DNA of 64,000 nt from Devosia limi DSM 17137 (GTDB taxonomy: Bacteria > Pseudomonadota > Alphaproteobacteria > Rhizobiales > Devosiaceae). Each line of letters starts with the position of its first letter. Position 1 is the first letter of the stretch. The notes beneath the pieces were generated by a model, which was not told where the DNA came from, searched no databases, and was given only the letters and a program-made list of their open reading frames with translations. Location: positions 270,700 to 334,699 of the forward strand of contig NZ_FQVC01000004.1 in the NCBI RefSeq assembly GCF_900128975.1, in the 5' to 3' direction. The position numbers and the translations under genes were made by a program. Positions 54,178-63,693 of this stretch are shown in pieces.

Positions 54178-54906
54178 CTAGTCGATGGAGACGCTGCCGC
54201 CGCTGGAGCGGTCGATATCGGTTTGCCTTGGATTGCCCGTGACCTCGATAGCGCCGCCGCTTGAGGCATCCGCCTCCAGGCTATCAGTGGCGTGCACGGA
54301 AATGTGCCCGCCGCTCGACGCCGTGGCTATCGCGGTTTCGCAGAGCAGGTCCTCCGCGTCGATGTCGGCGCCGCTGGAGGCGGAGGCCGAGATGCTGTCA
54401 CAGGCGCCGCTCAATTCGGCATCCGATCCGCTGGAGGCATCGACCGTTACTGTGCCCAGCGTAGCCCTGGTGATGTCGATATCGGCGCCGCTGGAGACGT
54501 CAATGACCAGGTCGCCCTTGGGGGCGGTGATGTCGACATCAGCGCCGGCACTGGCATTGACGGCGCGCAAGGCGGGCAGGGTGATGCGGATGGTGGCGGC
54601 ATTGCCGCCGGCAATGAACTGGCCGAGAAGGCCGCCACCGAGGATAAATTCGAGAAAATTGCTCTCGATCCGCGCGGTCAGGGTGTCGCCCGATACGGTG
54701 ATTTCGAGTTTGTCGAGCACCTGCTGGTTGCGGGACTGGGCTTGCACCGAAAAGGCGTCGCCCAGTGTTACGATGGCATCGAGGCCGGTACTGATATCGA
54801 TCTTGTCAAAGCCGGTGAGCTCGAAGCTTCGCTCCTGAGCGATGGCAGTGCCAAGTGTGGCAAGGCCGAGTGAGCCGGCAAGCGCAAGCTTGAATACACT
54901 ACGCAT
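54178..54906 (-). CDS. Secreted GIN-domain (DUF2807) beta-helix protein
   Basis: The 242-residue protein has a signal peptide ending AIAQ, then a DUF2807/putative autotransporter head (GIN) domain. About six repeats carry the SSG-A/G turn (SAGADVDI, SSGADIDI, SSGSDAEL, SSGADIDA, SSGGHISV, SSGGAIEV), the short rungs of a right-handed beta-helix. ATG 54906 is preferred to 54912 because AGGAG is then 6 nt away. Function unknown; periplasmic or outer-membrane location inferred. Confidence 0.85.
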   Translation of the reverse strand: MRSVFKLALAGSLGLATLGTAIAQERSFELTGFDKIDISTGLDAIVTLGDAFSVQAQSRNQQVLDKLEITVSGDTLTARIESNFLEFILGGGLLGQFIAGGNAATIRITLPALRAVNASAGADVDITAPKGDLVIDVSSGADIDITRATLGTVTVDASSGSDAELSGACDSISASASSGADIDAEDLLCETAIATASSGGHISVHATDSLEADASSGGAIEVTGNPRQTDIDRSSGGSVSID

Positions 54907-55032
54907 GGTCATCTCCTCTCGCGATGGCAGGCTGGCGGGGCAGGCCCGCCGTCACAAGTCCGCGCGTGAACTCGGCGTGGGGCGTCGACAGCCAGAGGCG
55001 CGAACACACGAGCAGTGTGAGCCTGCTTTGGG

Positions 55033-55067
55033 CAAAAAGAAAGGCCGGGTCACAGGGACCCGGCCTT
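55033..55067 (-). terminator. Terminator of icd
   Basis: On the minus strand AAGGCCGGGT pairs with ACCCGGCCTT around a 7-nt loop, followed by a T-rich tail. Confidence 0.85.
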
Positions 55068-55091
55068 CGCTCGGAATGCGTAGCGAAAAGG

Positions 55092-56303
55092 TTACGCCAT
55101 GGCCTTCTGCAGGTTCTGGTCGATCGCATCGAGGAAGCCCAGGGTCGACAGCCACGGCTGGTCGGGACCGACGAGCAGGCTGAGATCCTTGGTCATCTTG
55201 CCTTCTTCGATGGTGTCGACAGTGACCTTTTCCAGGGTCAGCGCGAACTTGGCGAGTGCCTCATTGTCATCGAGCTTGGCGCGGTGGGCGAGGCCACGGG
55301 TCCAGGCGAAGATCGAGGCGGTCGAGTTCGTGGAGGTTTCCTTGCCCTGCTGGTGCTGGCGATAGTGACGGGTCACGGTGCCGTGGGCGGCTTCCGATTC
55401 CACGATCTTGCCATCGGGCGTCGCCAGAACCGAGGTCATCAGGCCGAGCGAGCCGAAACCCTGGGCCACGATGTCGGATTGCACGTCGCCGTCATAGTTC
55501 TTGCACGCCCAGACATAGCCGCCGGACCACTTGAGCGCCGAGGCCACCATGTCGTCGATCAGGCGGTGTTCGTACCAGATCTTCTTGGCTTCGAACTTTT
55601 CCTTGAACTCGGCTTCGTAGATCTCCTGGAAGATGTCCTTGAAGCGGCCGTCATAGACCTTGAGGATGGTGTTCTTGGTCGACAGATACACCGGCACACC
55701 GCGCGCCAGGCCGTAGTTGAAGCTCGAATAGGCGAAGTCGCGGATCGAGTCGTCCTGGTTGTACATGGCCATGGCAACGCCGGCGCCGGGCGCCTGGTAG
55801 ACTTCATGCTCGATGACCTGGCCGTCTTCGCCGGTGAACTTGATGGTCAGCGTGCCCTTGCCGGGGAAGGTGAAGTCGGTGGCACGGTACTGGTCGCCAA
55901 AGGCGTGACGGCCGACGATGATCGGCTGGGTCCAGCCCGGCACCAGGCGCGGCACGTTCTTGCAGATGATGGGTTCGCGGAAGATCACGCCGCCAAGGAT
56001 GTTGCGGATGGTGCCGTTGGGCGACTTCCACATCTTCTTGAGCTTGAATTCCTCGACGCGCTGCTCATCGGGGGTGATGGTGGCGCACTTGATGCCAACG
56101 CCATATTTCTGGATCGCATGGGCGGCATCGATGGTGATCTGGTCGTTGGTCGCGTCGCGGCTTTCCACGCTCAGGTCGTAATATTCGATCGGCAGGTCGA
56201 GGTAGGGATGGATCAGCTTGTCCTTGATCGCCTGCCAGATGATGCGGGTCATTTCATCGCCGTCGAGATCGACGACCGGGTTGGCGACTTTGATTTTGCT
56301 CAT
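55092..56303 (-). CDS. icd: NADP-dependent isocitrate dehydrogenase
   Basis: The 403-residue TCA-cycle enzyme oxidises isocitrate to 2-oxoglutarate with NADP. It is the eukaryote-like dimeric type common in alphaproteobacteria: [17 protein letters not shown] at the N-terminus, the substrate-binding [19 protein letters not shown], then [20 protein letters not shown] and [12 protein letters not shown] with NTNS-like [11 protein letters not shown]. It stands alone and is followed by a terminator. Confidence 0.96.
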   Translation of the reverse strand: MSKIKVANPVVDLDGDEMTRIIWQAIKDKLIHPYLDLPIEYYDLSVESRDATNDQITIDAAHAIQKYGVGIKCATITPDEQRVEEFKLKKMWKSPNGTIRNILGGVIFREPIICKNVPRLVPGWTQPIIVGRHAFGDQYRATDFTFPGKGTLTIKFTGEDGQVIEHEVYQAPGAGVAMAMYNQDDSIRDFAYSSFNYGLARGVPVYLSTKNTILKVYDGRFKDIFQEIYEAEFKEKFEAKKIWYEHRLIDDMVASALKWSGGYVWACKNYDGDVQSDIVAQGFGSLGLMTSVLATPDGKIVESEAAHGTVTRHYRQHQQGKETSTNSTASIFAWTRGLAHRAKLDDNEALAKFALTLEKVTVDTIEEGKMTKDLSLLVGPDQPWLSTLGFLDAIDQNLQKAMA

Positions 56304-56430
56304 CGTTTAGGGCTCCCTTGCCTTTGATTCAGGCGGGGAAGAAAGCCCCGCGCCGATTGGTGAGCCCCTATAACATCGGTGCGGCAATGCGCAAAGCTGC
56401 GTTACGGCATGGGGGCTTGCCGTTGACGGC

Positions 56431-56442
56431 GTGTATATGCAC
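56431..56442. promoter_or_regulatory. MarR operator copy 1 in the regulator's promoter
   Basis: GTGTATATGCAC lies between a TTGACG -35 (56423-56428) and a TATGTC -10 (56446-56451, 17-bp spacing). It is the exact reverse complement of the site at 56910-56921. Confidence 0.65.
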
Positions 56443-56457
56443 GGCTATGTCAGGGCG

Positions 56458-56874
56458 ATGCAGGATGATTTCAGCCAGTGCCTGGTGCGCAATACGCGGA
56501 TGGCGGCCCGTGCCGTGACGCGGCGGGCTGATCACAAGCTGCGCCGCTTTGGCGTCACCGCCGCTCAGTTCACCGTCCTGACCACTTTGCGCGATCATCC
56601 GGACCGCTCGGTGACCGCCATGGCCAACGAGATCGCCATGGATCGCAGCACGCTGTCGCGCAATCTGGACCTGCTGGAGCGCAAGGGCCTTGTCACCAAG
56701 CTGGCGACCGAGCACGGCAATGGGCGGATCGCCGCCCTGACCCAGGCCGGTGCCGCGCTGGTCGAGCAAATGGTGCCCGAATGGCGCAAGGGGCAGGCCG
56801 AACTGCGCGAAACGCTCAACAATCCGGATTTTGCTGGGGTGCTCGCCGCCCTGCAGCAATTGGCCAAGCTGTAG
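56458..56874 (+). CDS. MarR-family transcriptional regulator
   Basis: The 138-residue protein is a MarR winged-helix regulator: LRRFGVTAAQFTVLTTLRDHPDRSVTAMANEIAMDRSTLSRNLDLLERKGLV covers the DNA-binding part, followed by the wing and a C-terminal dimer helix. The promoter -10 at 56446-56451 puts the transcript start near 56458, so ATG 56458 would be translated leaderless; GTG 56431 and ATG 56437 lie inside the promoter. The two inverted operator copies flank the gene, so it probably represses itself and the downstream ketosynthase. Confidence 0.85.
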   Translation: MQDDFSQCLVRNTRMAARAVTRRADHKLRRFGVTAAQFTVLTTLRDHPDRSVTAMANEIAMDRSTLSRNLDLLERKGLVTKLATEHGNGRIAALTQAGAALVEQMVPEWRKGQAELRETLNNPDFAGVLAALQQLAKL

Positions 56875-56909
56875 CGCGGCCACGACTTCGCCATACCGCA
56901 CATTATAGC

Positions 56910-56921
56910 GTGCATATACAC
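56910..56921. promoter_or_regulatory. MarR operator copy 2 upstream of the ketosynthase
   Basis: GTGCATATACAC is the exact reverse complement of the site at 56431-56442 and lies 15 bp upstream of the ketosynthase ATG at 56936. Confidence 0.65.
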
Positions 56922-56935
56922 TGTTGGAGACCATC

Positions 56936-58216
56936 ATGCTGAAACCTGATCCCGCCGATCCCATCGTCGTCACTGGCATGGGCGTCGTCTCGCCACTCGG
57001 CGTCGGCGTTGCTGTCAATTGGGAACGGCTGATCGCCGGTCGCAGCGGCATCGTCCACAATGACCGTTTCGATACCTCGGCCTATACCGCCACCATTGCT
57101 GGCCTCGTGCCCGGCAAGGACAAGGATGAACAGGGTTTCGATCCCCTGGTGGCGATTGACGCCAAGGACATCAAGAAGATGGACTTGTTCATCCAGTACG
57201 GCCTGGTCGCGGCTGCCGAAGCCATCGCGCAGTCGGGCTGGAACCCGGTCACCGAGGAAGAGCAGCGTTCGACCGCGACGATCATTGGCTCGGGTGTCGG
57301 CGGCTCGCCGGTGATGGCCAAGGCGGCGCAGCTGATCGCCGAAAAGGGTCCGCGCCGCCTGTCGCCGTTCACGGTGCCATCGTTCCTGGCCAATCTGGCC
57401 GCCGGCTGGATCTCCATTCGCTATGGCTTCAAGGGCCCGATCGGGGCGCCGGTGACCGCCTGCGCCGCCTCGGCCCAGGCCATTGGCGATGGCATGCGCA
57501 TGATCATGACCGGCGAGGCCGAAGTCGCCGTCGTCGGTGGTGCCGAAGGTTCGGTCGATCCGATCTCGCTGGGTGGGTTCGGTGCCTCGCGGGCGCTGTC
57601 GACGGCCTATAATGACGCGCCAACCAAGGCTTCGCGGCCCTTCGATGCCAAGCGCGATGGTTTCGTGCTGTCGGAAGGCGCGGCCATCCTGGTCATCGAA
57701 AAGCTCAGTCACGCCAAGGCGCGCGGTGCGGTGCCGCTGGCCATTCTCGGCGGTTATGGCACCTCGGCAGATGCCTATCACCTGACCTCGGGCTCGCCCG
57801 ATGGCGCCGGGGCCCAGGTCGCCATGCGCAATGCGCTGGCCATGGCGGGCGTCGCTCCGGCGGAGATCGACTATGTCAACGCCCACAGCACCTCCACCGA
57901 GGTCGGCGACGCGGCCGAGATCGCTGGTATCAGCGCCGTCTTCACCGGTCGCGGCAAGGATCTGGCGGTCAGCGCCACCAAGTCGGCAACCGGGCATCTG
58001 CTGGGTGCGGCCGGCGCCCTGGCAGCCATCATCTCGATCGAAGCCATCCGCCACGCCACCGTGCCGGCAACGCTCAACCTGGAAGAGCCCGACGCGGCCG
58101 CTGATGTGTTTGATCTCGTTCCGAACACCGCCAAGCCAAAGGCGCTCAACCATGTCCTCGCCAACGCCTTCGGCTTCGGCGGCGTGAACGCCTCGCTGGT
58201 CTTCAGCAAGATCTAG
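56936..58216 (+). CDS. Beta-ketoacyl-ACP synthase II (FabF-type)
   Basis: The 426-residue enzyme condenses malonyl-ACP with acyl-ACP in fatty-acid elongation. The catalytic triad is intact: Cys176 in APVTACAASAQAIGDG, His317 in NAHSTSTEVGD and His354 in KSATGHLLGAAG. It follows a MarR gene and a matching operator, not the usual acpP/fabF cluster, so it may be a second, specialised ketosynthase rather than the housekeeping one. GGAG precedes ATG 56936. Confidence 0.88.
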   Translation: MLKPDPADPIVVTGMGVVSPLGVGVAVNWERLIAGRSGIVHNDRFDTSAYTATIAGLVPGKDKDEQGFDPLVAIDAKDIKKMDLFIQYGLVAAAEAIAQSGWNPVTEEEQRSTATIIGSGVGGSPVMAKAAQLIAEKGPRRLSPFTVPSFLANLAAGWISIRYGFKGPIGAPVTACAASAQAIGDGMRMIMTGEAEVAVVGGAEGSVDPISLGGFGASRALSTAYNDAPTKASRPFDAKRDGFVLSEGAAILVIEKLSHAKARGAVPLAILGGYGTSADAYHLTSGSPDGAGAQVAMRNALAMAGVAPAEIDYVNAHSTSTEVGDAAEIAGISAVFTGRGKDLAVSATKSATGHLLGAAGALAAIISIEAIRHATVPATLNLEEPDAAADVFDLVPNTAKPKALNHVLANAFGFGGVNASLVFSKI

Positions 58217-58282
58217 GGCCGTCGCCGTCGCAGCAACGCGATGGGTCACGACGCGGTGGGGCAGGGCGCAATCCCTCCCCAC

Positions 58283-58618
58283 CTACTTCGCCGGCAGCGT
58301 CTCCACAAAGGCCTGCGCCCGCGCGATCCAGTCGCCCAGCGCATCGTCGTCCTCGATCATGTCCCCCGATATCTCCACGAACCCGGTCATCACCCTGGCC
58401 CGCATCTGGATCGGCACCACGCCGGGCACGGCCAGTGCATCGTCCATGCCATCCTTGCCGACGCGCACCATCAGGCTGCCGCTCTTGAGCGGGCACACCA
58501 GCATATTGCCGTTGAGCATGAAACAGCGGCCGCCGAACATCTTCTTTTCCGAAATAGCCATGTGCCCGGTCAGCAGGTCGCGGACGCGGTCGGAGAGTTC
58601 TTCGGATGCCATGCTCAT
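58283..58618 (-). CDS. TfoX N-terminal domain protein
   Basis: The 111-residue protein is a stand-alone TfoX-N domain: KKMFGGRCFMLNGNMLVCPLKSGSLMVRVGKDG is its signature, followed by a FVEISGDMIEDDDALGDWIARAQAFV C-terminus. TfoX was named for competence control, but single-domain relatives have no defined role. Start at ATG 58618 or 58612. It is convergent with the ketosynthase gene and lies 7 bp below the GFA gene. Confidence 0.85.
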   Translation of the reverse strand: MSMASEELSDRVRDLLTGHMAISEKKMFGGRCFMLNGNMLVCPLKSGSLMVRVGKDGMDDALAVPGVVPIQMRARVMTGFVEISGDMIEDDDALGDWIARAQAFVETLPAK

Positions 58619-58625
58619 GGAATAG

Positions 58626-59057
58626 CTACTCGCGATAGGTGTTGTGCTGGGGCAGGTGGTCGGCAATCAGGTCCCAGGCCTGATGGCTACGCGCGAAGAT
58701 CAACTGGCTGGGCGCGAACCAGTCATTCTGCCCGGTATAGAATCCCACCGCGATCATCCTGATATCGGGCGCCCGCGACGATTGTCCGAACAGTGGCGTG
58801 CCGCAGCTGGGGCAGAAGTGGCGTGTGAAGGTCGCCCCGGAATCGCTTGTTCTATCGAATCCTTTGACCGCGCCGGTGATCGTCAGCGCCGCCGTCGGCA
58901 CCAGCGCCACCGTCGCATGTCCGGTGCCGCTGGCCCGCTGGCAATCCTGGCAGGCGCATAACAGCATCGCGCTTATCCGCCCGCGCACGGCCATGCTGAC
59001 CGCGCCACAGGCGCAGCTGGCTGAGATATCGACCTGAGGGTGGGCGGATGCGGACAT
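58626..59057 (-). CDS. GFA/CENP-V family zinc protein
   Basis: The 143-residue protein has the GFA-fold zinc motifs: CACGAVSM near residue 15, LLCACQDCQRASG (about 30-42) and FCPSCGTPLFG in the middle. Members include glutathione-dependent formaldehyde-activating enzyme homologues, but most have unknown substrates. ATG 59057 starts the family domain. It overlaps the leader of the GNAT gene on the other strand only in non-coding sequence. Confidence 0.87.
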   Translation of the reverse strand: MSASAHPQVDISASCACGAVSMAVRGRISAMLLCACQDCQRASGTGHATVALVPTAALTITGAVKGFDRTSDSGATFTRHFCPSCGTPLFGQSSRAPDIRMIAVGFYTGQNDWFAPSQLIFARSHQAWDLIADHLPQHNTYRE

Positions 59058-59153
59058 GGTGCGACGCTGGCATGGGCCGCAATGGGAAACAAGCGGGGCT
59101 TGCAATTGTCGGTCACACTCGCAAAAGTGCGGCACACTTCTTCAGGGGATTTA

Positions 59154-59735
59154 ATGCCGCTGCATCCTGACTATCCGTTGCGCGGGGAGCGGCTGTTGCT
59201 GCGGCCCTTCACCCGGGGCGATGTCGATGCCGTTTATGCCTATCGCCGCCGCGAGGACGTTGCGCGCTATCTGTTCGACGTCGCGCTCAGCCGCGAGGAA
59301 TGTGCTCTGGCGATCCAGCAGCGCATTGGCCAGACGGCGCTGGAGCGGGAAGAGGACAAGATCATCCTGGCGGTCGAACTGCAGCAGACCGGCGCGCTGG
59401 TTGGCGAGGTCACCCTGATCCTGCGCAGCCTGGATGCGCGACAGGGCGAGATCGGCTGGATTTTCAGTCCCGACTACCATGGGCATGGCTATGCCACCGA
59501 GGCGGCGCGGATCCTGCTCGACCTGGCTTTCGGCCCCGGCGACATGCACCGGGTCATGGCGCGCTGCGATGTGCGCAATGACAGCTCCTGGCGGTTGATG
59601 GAACGTCTGCAGATGCGGCGGGAGGCCCATTTCCGCGAACACGCCATTTTCAAGGGCGAGTGGGACCAGGAATATATCTACGCGATCCTGCGCCGCGAAT
59701 GGCTGGGGCGCAGCGCGGCTATGGCCGGGCAATAG
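59154..59735 (+). CDS. GNAT-family acetyltransferase (first of two)
   Basis: The 193-residue protein is a RimJ/RimL-type GNAT: LRGERLLLRPFTRGDVDAVYAYRR at the N-terminus and GWIFSPDYHGHGYATEAARILL with the acetyl-CoA-binding GHGYATEA loop. AGGGG precedes ATG 59154. The next gene is a paralogue with the same C-terminal EAHFREHAIFKGEWDQE-type tail, so the pair arose by duplication. Substrate unknown. Confidence 0.87.
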   Translation: MPLHPDYPLRGERLLLRPFTRGDVDAVYAYRRREDVARYLFDVALSREECALAIQQRIGQTALEREEDKIILAVELQQTGALVGEVTLILRSLDARQGEIGWIFSPDYHGHGYATEAARILLDLAFGPGDMHRVMARCDVRNDSSWRLMERLQMRREAHFREHAIFKGEWDQEYIYAILRREWLGRSAAMAGQ

Positions 59736-59848
59736 CAAGATACTGCGAAACTGCTGCCGCGAATTAGCATCATTTTCCCGGAACTCTGACGACTCCGACC
59801 GCGTTGTGGGCTTGGGCTTACTGACACGAGCGGAGGATCGCAGCAACC

Positions 59849-60445
59849 ATGACAAATCTGTCTTTGCCCATTCACACCGAGCGGCTGATCCTGCGGACTT
59901 TTGAGCGCAGCGATAGCAATGCCCTCGCTTCTTATCATCTGCTGCCGACGGTGCAGCGCTATGTGTTCAGCCGCACGCGCGATCAGTCCGATCTGCCTGG
60001 CGCCCTCAATATCCTGCGCGGCCATGTCAGCCTGCAGCGCCCCGGCGATACGCTGTCGCTGGCCATGGTGCGCCAGCAGGACAAGGAGCTGATCGGCCAC
60101 GTGTCGTTGCACTGGTCCGATGCAACTGCCGGGCAGGGCGAAGTGCGCTTCGTTATCAATCCCGCCTATTCGGGGCAGGGCTATGCCGGCGAGGCCATCG
60201 GCGCCTTGCTCGATCTGGCGTTCGACCATTATCGCATCCACCGGATTTTTGCGCGTTGCGATGGCCGCAACCATCACTCGATCAAGCTCTTGCAGCAGAT
60301 CGGCATGCGGCTCGAGGCGCATTATCGCGAGCACGCCCTGTTCCAGGGCGAATGGGACGAAGAACTGCATTTCGCCATCCTCGACCGCGAATGGCAGCGT
60401 TCGCACAAGGTTCGGGACCTGCCACCGCGCCATCGGGTAGCGTAG
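59849..60445 (+). CDS. GNAT-family acetyltransferase (second of two)
   Basis: The 198-residue protein is a paralogue of the preceding gene: IHTERLILRTFERSDSNALASY, the acetyl-CoA loop GQGYAGEA and the ending EAHYREHALFQGEWDEEL. The two are 113 bp apart on the same strand. RimJ-like enzymes acetylate protein N-termini or small molecules; the target is not visible. Confidence 0.87.
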   Translation: MTNLSLPIHTERLILRTFERSDSNALASYHLLPTVQRYVFSRTRDQSDLPGALNILRGHVSLQRPGDTLSLAMVRQQDKELIGHVSLHWSDATAGQGEVRFVINPAYSGQGYAGEAIGALLDLAFDHYRIHRIFARCDGRNHHSIKLLQQIGMRLEAHYREHALFQGEWDEELHFAILDREWQRSHKVRDLPPRHRVA

Positions 60446-60578
60446 ACACGGTTTAAATCACAGGGTGACCATGGCCTGACACGGGCGACGCAAGGCAGCC
60501 TTGCGCGCCCAACCCCATCCCAATTTGCATCCGCCCCGAAAATTCGGCTATGTGCGGCTAACTGCAGGACAGGGCGAC

Positions 60579-61376
60579 ATGGCCGGAACCGACTCATCAA
60601 TCGAAATCACCTTGGCGCCCGGACCGGCGGTCATTTTGTGCGAACCGCAATTGGGCGAGAATATCGGCACGGCGGCGCGAGCCATGGCCAATTTCGGCCT
60701 GTGGGACCTGCGCCTGGTGCGCCCGCGTGATGGCTGGCCCAATGAGCGCGCCATCAATGCCGCGTCGCGCGCCGATCACGTGCTGGAGCGCGTGCGGGTG
60801 TTCGAGACCCTGGAAGCCGCGATTGCCGACCTGACCCTGGTCTATGCCACCACCGCCCGCTCGCGCGATCTGCAAAAGACCGTGCTCGGCCCCGATGAAG
60901 CCGCCACCAACCTCGCCAGCCATATCGGCGCGGGCAATGGGGCTGGCCTGTTGTTCGGCCGCGAGCGCTGGGGCCTCCTCAACGAGGAAGTGGCGCTGGC
61001 CGATGCCATCGTGACCCTGCCGGTCGAGCCGGCCTTCGCCTCGCTCAACATCGCCCAGGCCGTGTTGTTGATGGCCTATGAATGGCGCCGCCATAGCGCC
61101 GCCGGCTCGGCCTTGCCCTTTGGCAATACCATGGCCGAGGTCGCGCCGCGCGAAGAGCTGGTGGGCCTGTTCGGCCATCTCGAAGAGACGCTGGAACGCT
61201 CCGGCTTCTTCACCGCGCCTGACAAGAAGCCGACCGTGGTCAACAATCTGCGCACCATGCTGGCGCGGGGGCAGTTCACCCGCCAGGAAATCCGCACGCT
61301 GCGCGGAGTGATCTCCTCGATCGATCGCAAGCACGAGCGGCCCAATCCAAACCGGCAGAAGCGCGACACCGAGTAA
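60579..61376 (+). CDS. trmJ: tRNA/rRNA methyltransferase TrmJ
   Basis: The 265-residue SPOUT methyltransferase matches TrmJ, which 2'-O-methylates tRNA position 32. CEPQLGENIGTAARAMANFGLWDLRLV is the N-terminal motif, LLFGRERWGLLNEEVALAD motif 2, and LNIAQAVLLMAYEW motif 3, together forming the knot that binds S-adenosylmethionine. AGGG precedes ATG 60579. The C-terminal tail is basic. Confidence 0.9.
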   Translation: MAGTDSSIEITLAPGPAVILCEPQLGENIGTAARAMANFGLWDLRLVRPRDGWPNERAINAASRADHVLERVRVFETLEAAIADLTLVYATTARSRDLQKTVLGPDEAATNLASHIGAGNGAGLLFGRERWGLLNEEVALADAIVTLPVEPAFASLNIAQAVLLMAYEWRRHSAAGSALPFGNTMAEVAPREELVGLFGHLEETLERSGFFTAPDKKPTVVNNLRTMLARGQFTRQEIRTLRGVISSIDRKHERPNPNRQKRDTE

Positions 61377-61438
61377 GAATCGCGTCGCACTGGACGGTTT
61401 GGCCGGTTCCGACTTTGACTGCGACAATTTGGCGTGCC

Positions 61439-62689
61439 ATGGCCGATGCCATGAACACGCACGCGCCCACCGAAAAGAGCCAGCTGGCCTTCACCTATCT
61501 TGGCTTCCGCTTCTTCTGGCTCACCACGCTGCTGGTCGGCTTTGCGGTGCAGATCATGTCGGTGTCGATCGCCTGGCAAATCTATGACCTGACCGGCAGC
61601 GCATTCCTGCTGGGGCTGGTCGGGCTTTCCCTGTTCCTGCCGGCGCTGGTGCTGATCCTGCTGACCGGGCTTACGGCCGACCGGTTCAATCGCCGCCTGA
61701 TCATGGCAGTCTGCCTGGCGGTCGAAATGGGTTGCGCGCTGGGCTTCCTGCTCTTCGTCAATGCCGAGGCGCACGAGGTCTGGCCGATTTTCGGCATCCT
61801 GGTCATGCTGGGCACGGCCCGGGCTTTCTGGGGGCCGGCGGCGCAATCGCTGGCGCCCAATCTGGTGCCGCCCCAGGCGCTGGCCAATGCCATCACCGTC
61901 AACGCTTCAGCCTGGCAGTTTTCGGCCATTATGGGCCCGGCGGCCGGCGGCCTGCTCTATGGCCTGGCGCCGGCCATGGCCTTCGGCACGGGCGGGGTGC
62001 TGCTCCTCTTGGCCATGGTTTGCGTGCTGCTGATTCCCAAGCCGATGCAGCGCAGTTCGCATCAGGCGACCAGTCTCGGCACCATGCTGGCCGGCTTCCG
62101 CTACATCTTTTCCAACAAGGTGGTGCTGGGCGCCATTTCGCTGGACATGTTCGCCGTGCTGATGGGCGGGGCCGTCGCCCTGTTGCCCATCTATGCCAAG
62201 GATATCCTGCATGCCGGTCCGCAGGAGCTGGGCCTGTTGCGCGCAGCGCCGGGCGTCGGGGCCATTGCCATGGCGCTGTTCCTGACGCGCTTTCCCATTC
62301 GCGACAATGCCGGCAAGACGCTGTTCCTGTTTGTCGGCCTGTTCGGTGCCTTCACCGTGCTGTTCGGCTTCTCCACCAGCGTGTGGGTTTCCGTGCCTGC
62401 TTTGGCACTGGTCGGGGCGTCCGACATGGTCAGCGTCACCATCCGCGAAACCATCATGCAGCTCTGGACGCCCGAAGAGGTTCGTGGCCGGGTCAATGCG
62501 GTCAACAGCGTCTTTATCGGCGCCTCCAACGAGCTGGGCGAGTTCCGCGCCGGCACGGTGGCGCACTTGATTGGCCCGGTCCCGGCGGTGGTGGCCGGTG
62601 GCTTTGGCGCCATCATTGTCGCGGTGGTCTGGAGCCGGGTATTCCCGGGCCTGCGCAATCAGCGCAGCCTCGACAAGAAAATGGTCTGA
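61439..62689 (+). CDS. MFS exporter (EntS-like)
   Basis: The 416-residue transporter has about 12 hydrophobic helices with the loop 2-3 motif [13 protein letters not shown] typical of the major facilitator superfamily; the sequence resembles the EntS/DUF894 exporters. Substrate unknown. No good ribosome site marks the start: ATG 61439 and 61451 are both possible. It ends 200 bp before rpsD, with a hairpin at about 62691-62711. Confidence 0.87.
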   Translation: MADAMNTHAPTEKSQLAFTYLGFRFFWLTTLLVGFAVQIMSVSIAWQIYDLTGSAFLLGLVGLSLFLPALVLILLTGLTADRFNRRLIMAVCLAVEMGCALGFLLFVNAEAHEVWPIFGILVMLGTARAFWGPAAQSLAPNLVPPQALANAITVNASAWQFSAIMGPAAGGLLYGLAPAMAFGTGGVLLLLAMVCVLLIPKPMQRSSHQATSLGTMLAGFRYIFSNKVVLGAISLDMFAVLMGGAVALLPIYAKDILHAGPQELGLLRAAPGVGAIAMALFLTRFPIRDNAGKTLFLFVGLFGAFTVLFGFSTSVWVSVPALALVGASDMVSVTIRETIMQLWTPEEVRGRVNAVNSVFIGASNELGEFRAGTVAHLIGPVPAVVAGGFGAIIVAVVWSRVFPGLRNQRSLDKKMV

Positions 62690-62725
62690 AGGGGTGCGAC
62701 AAACGCCCCAACCGGGCAGTTTGGC

Positions 62726-62753
62726 TTGACTCCTGCCACACCTGGCATTATCA
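62726..62753 (+). promoter_or_regulatory. Predicted rpsD promoter
   Basis: TTGACT, a 16-bp spacer and TTATCA fit a housekeeping sigma promoter, giving a leader of about 130 nt before rpsD. I see no clear S4-binding fold in that leader. Confidence 0.5.
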
Positions 62754-62889
62754 GGCCGGAACCTACCCGGACCTCAGGGTCTGTAGGCGCACCCGGGATC
62801 TCCTGAATATTTGGGGTCTGTCGGTCATCCGTTTTTCGGGTGGCAGAGGAGGGCGCGATCCATTTCGACGTTTCTTGAAAGGATACGCG

Positions 62890-63507
62890 ATGTCGAAGCG
62901 CAGTTCAGTTAAGCATAAGATCGACCGCCGTCTTGGCGAAAATATCTGGGGCCGTCCGAAGTCCCCGCTCAATGCCCGTGCCTATGGCCCCGGCCAGCAT
63001 GGTCAGCGCCGCAAGGGCAAGCTCTCGGACTACGGTCTGCAGCTCCGCGCCAAGCAGAAGCTGAAGGGCTATTACGGTTCGATCACCGAAAAGTCGTTCA
63101 AGAAGCTCTACAACGAAGCTGCCCGCGTTAAGGGCGACACCGGCGAGAACCTGATCGGCCTGCTCGAGAGCCGTCTGGACGCGATCGTTTACCGCGCCAA
63201 GTTCGTGCCGACCGTGTTCGCTGCGCGTCAGTTCGTGTCGCACGGCCACATCCTGGTCAACGGCAAGCGCGTCAACATCCCGTCCTACCAGGTCAAGGTT
63301 GGCGACAAGATCGAGATCCGCGAGCGCTCCAAGCAGCTCACCGTGGTTCTGGAAGCCGTCCAGCTCGCCGAGCGCGACGTTCCTGAATATGTCGAGACCG
63401 ATCACCACAAGATGACCGCGACCTTCGTGCGCGTTCCGGCCCTGTCGGACGTGCCGTACCCGGTCCAGATGGAACCGAACCTGGTCGTCGAATTCTACTC
63501 GCGTTAA
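62890..63507 (+). CDS. rpsD: 30S ribosomal protein S4
   Basis: The 205-residue protein is S4, a primary 16S rRNA-binding assembly protein. The N-terminal [25 protein letters not shown], then [53 protein letters not shown] gives the S4 domain. GAAAGGA precedes the ATG. It is monocistronic here with a terminator. Confidence 0.97.
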   Translation: MSKRSSVKHKIDRRLGENIWGRPKSPLNARAYGPGQHGQRRKGKLSDYGLQLRAKQKLKGYYGSITEKSFKKLYNEAARVKGDTGENLIGLLESRLDAIVYRAKFVPTVFAARQFVSHGHILVNGKRVNIPSYQVKVGDKIEIRERSKQLTVVLEAVQLAERDVPEYVETDHHKMTATFVRVPALSDVPYPVQMEPNLVVEFYSR

Positions 63508-63530
63508 TCGCAGTCGAATAACAGTTTTGA

Positions 63531-63560
63531 AAGGGCCGCTCTCCGGAGCGGCCCTTTTGT
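63531..63560 (+). terminator. Terminator of rpsD
   Basis: An 11-bp perfect stem (AAGGGCCGCTC) with a TCCG loop followed by TTTTGTTTT. Confidence 0.9.
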
Positions 63561-63615
63561 TTTGGAGGGAGGGTGCGCGGTGGGCCCTCCAGTGCTTGCT
63601 TCTACCCACTGCGCT

Positions 63616-63691
63616 GCCCACGGGCTTGATCCGTGGGCCACTCGCCACACATGCCGTGCTGACAGTGACCCACGGGTCAAGCAACCGTGGG
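63616..63691. repeat. Bipartite palindrome beside the IS110 transposase
   Basis: Two hairpins, CCCACGG-N-CCGTGGG at 63616-63638 and 63669-63691, arranged in opposite orientation with a CTTGA/TCAAG core, like the CCGG repeats elsewhere but with a different sequence. It ends three bases before the transposase stop codon. Confidence 0.65.
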
Positions 63692-63693
63692 CA

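Noticed and set aside
62754..62889. A structured S4 autoregulatory leader before rpsD
   Set aside because: Only weak hairpins are present and no known S4 leader fold could be matched by eye.
61732..63507. A 591-codon frame fusing a Gly/Arg/His-rich lead to ribosomal protein S4
   Set aside because: The upstream part is an out-of-frame reading of the MFS gene and the rpsD leader; rpsD starts at 62890 with its own ribosome site.
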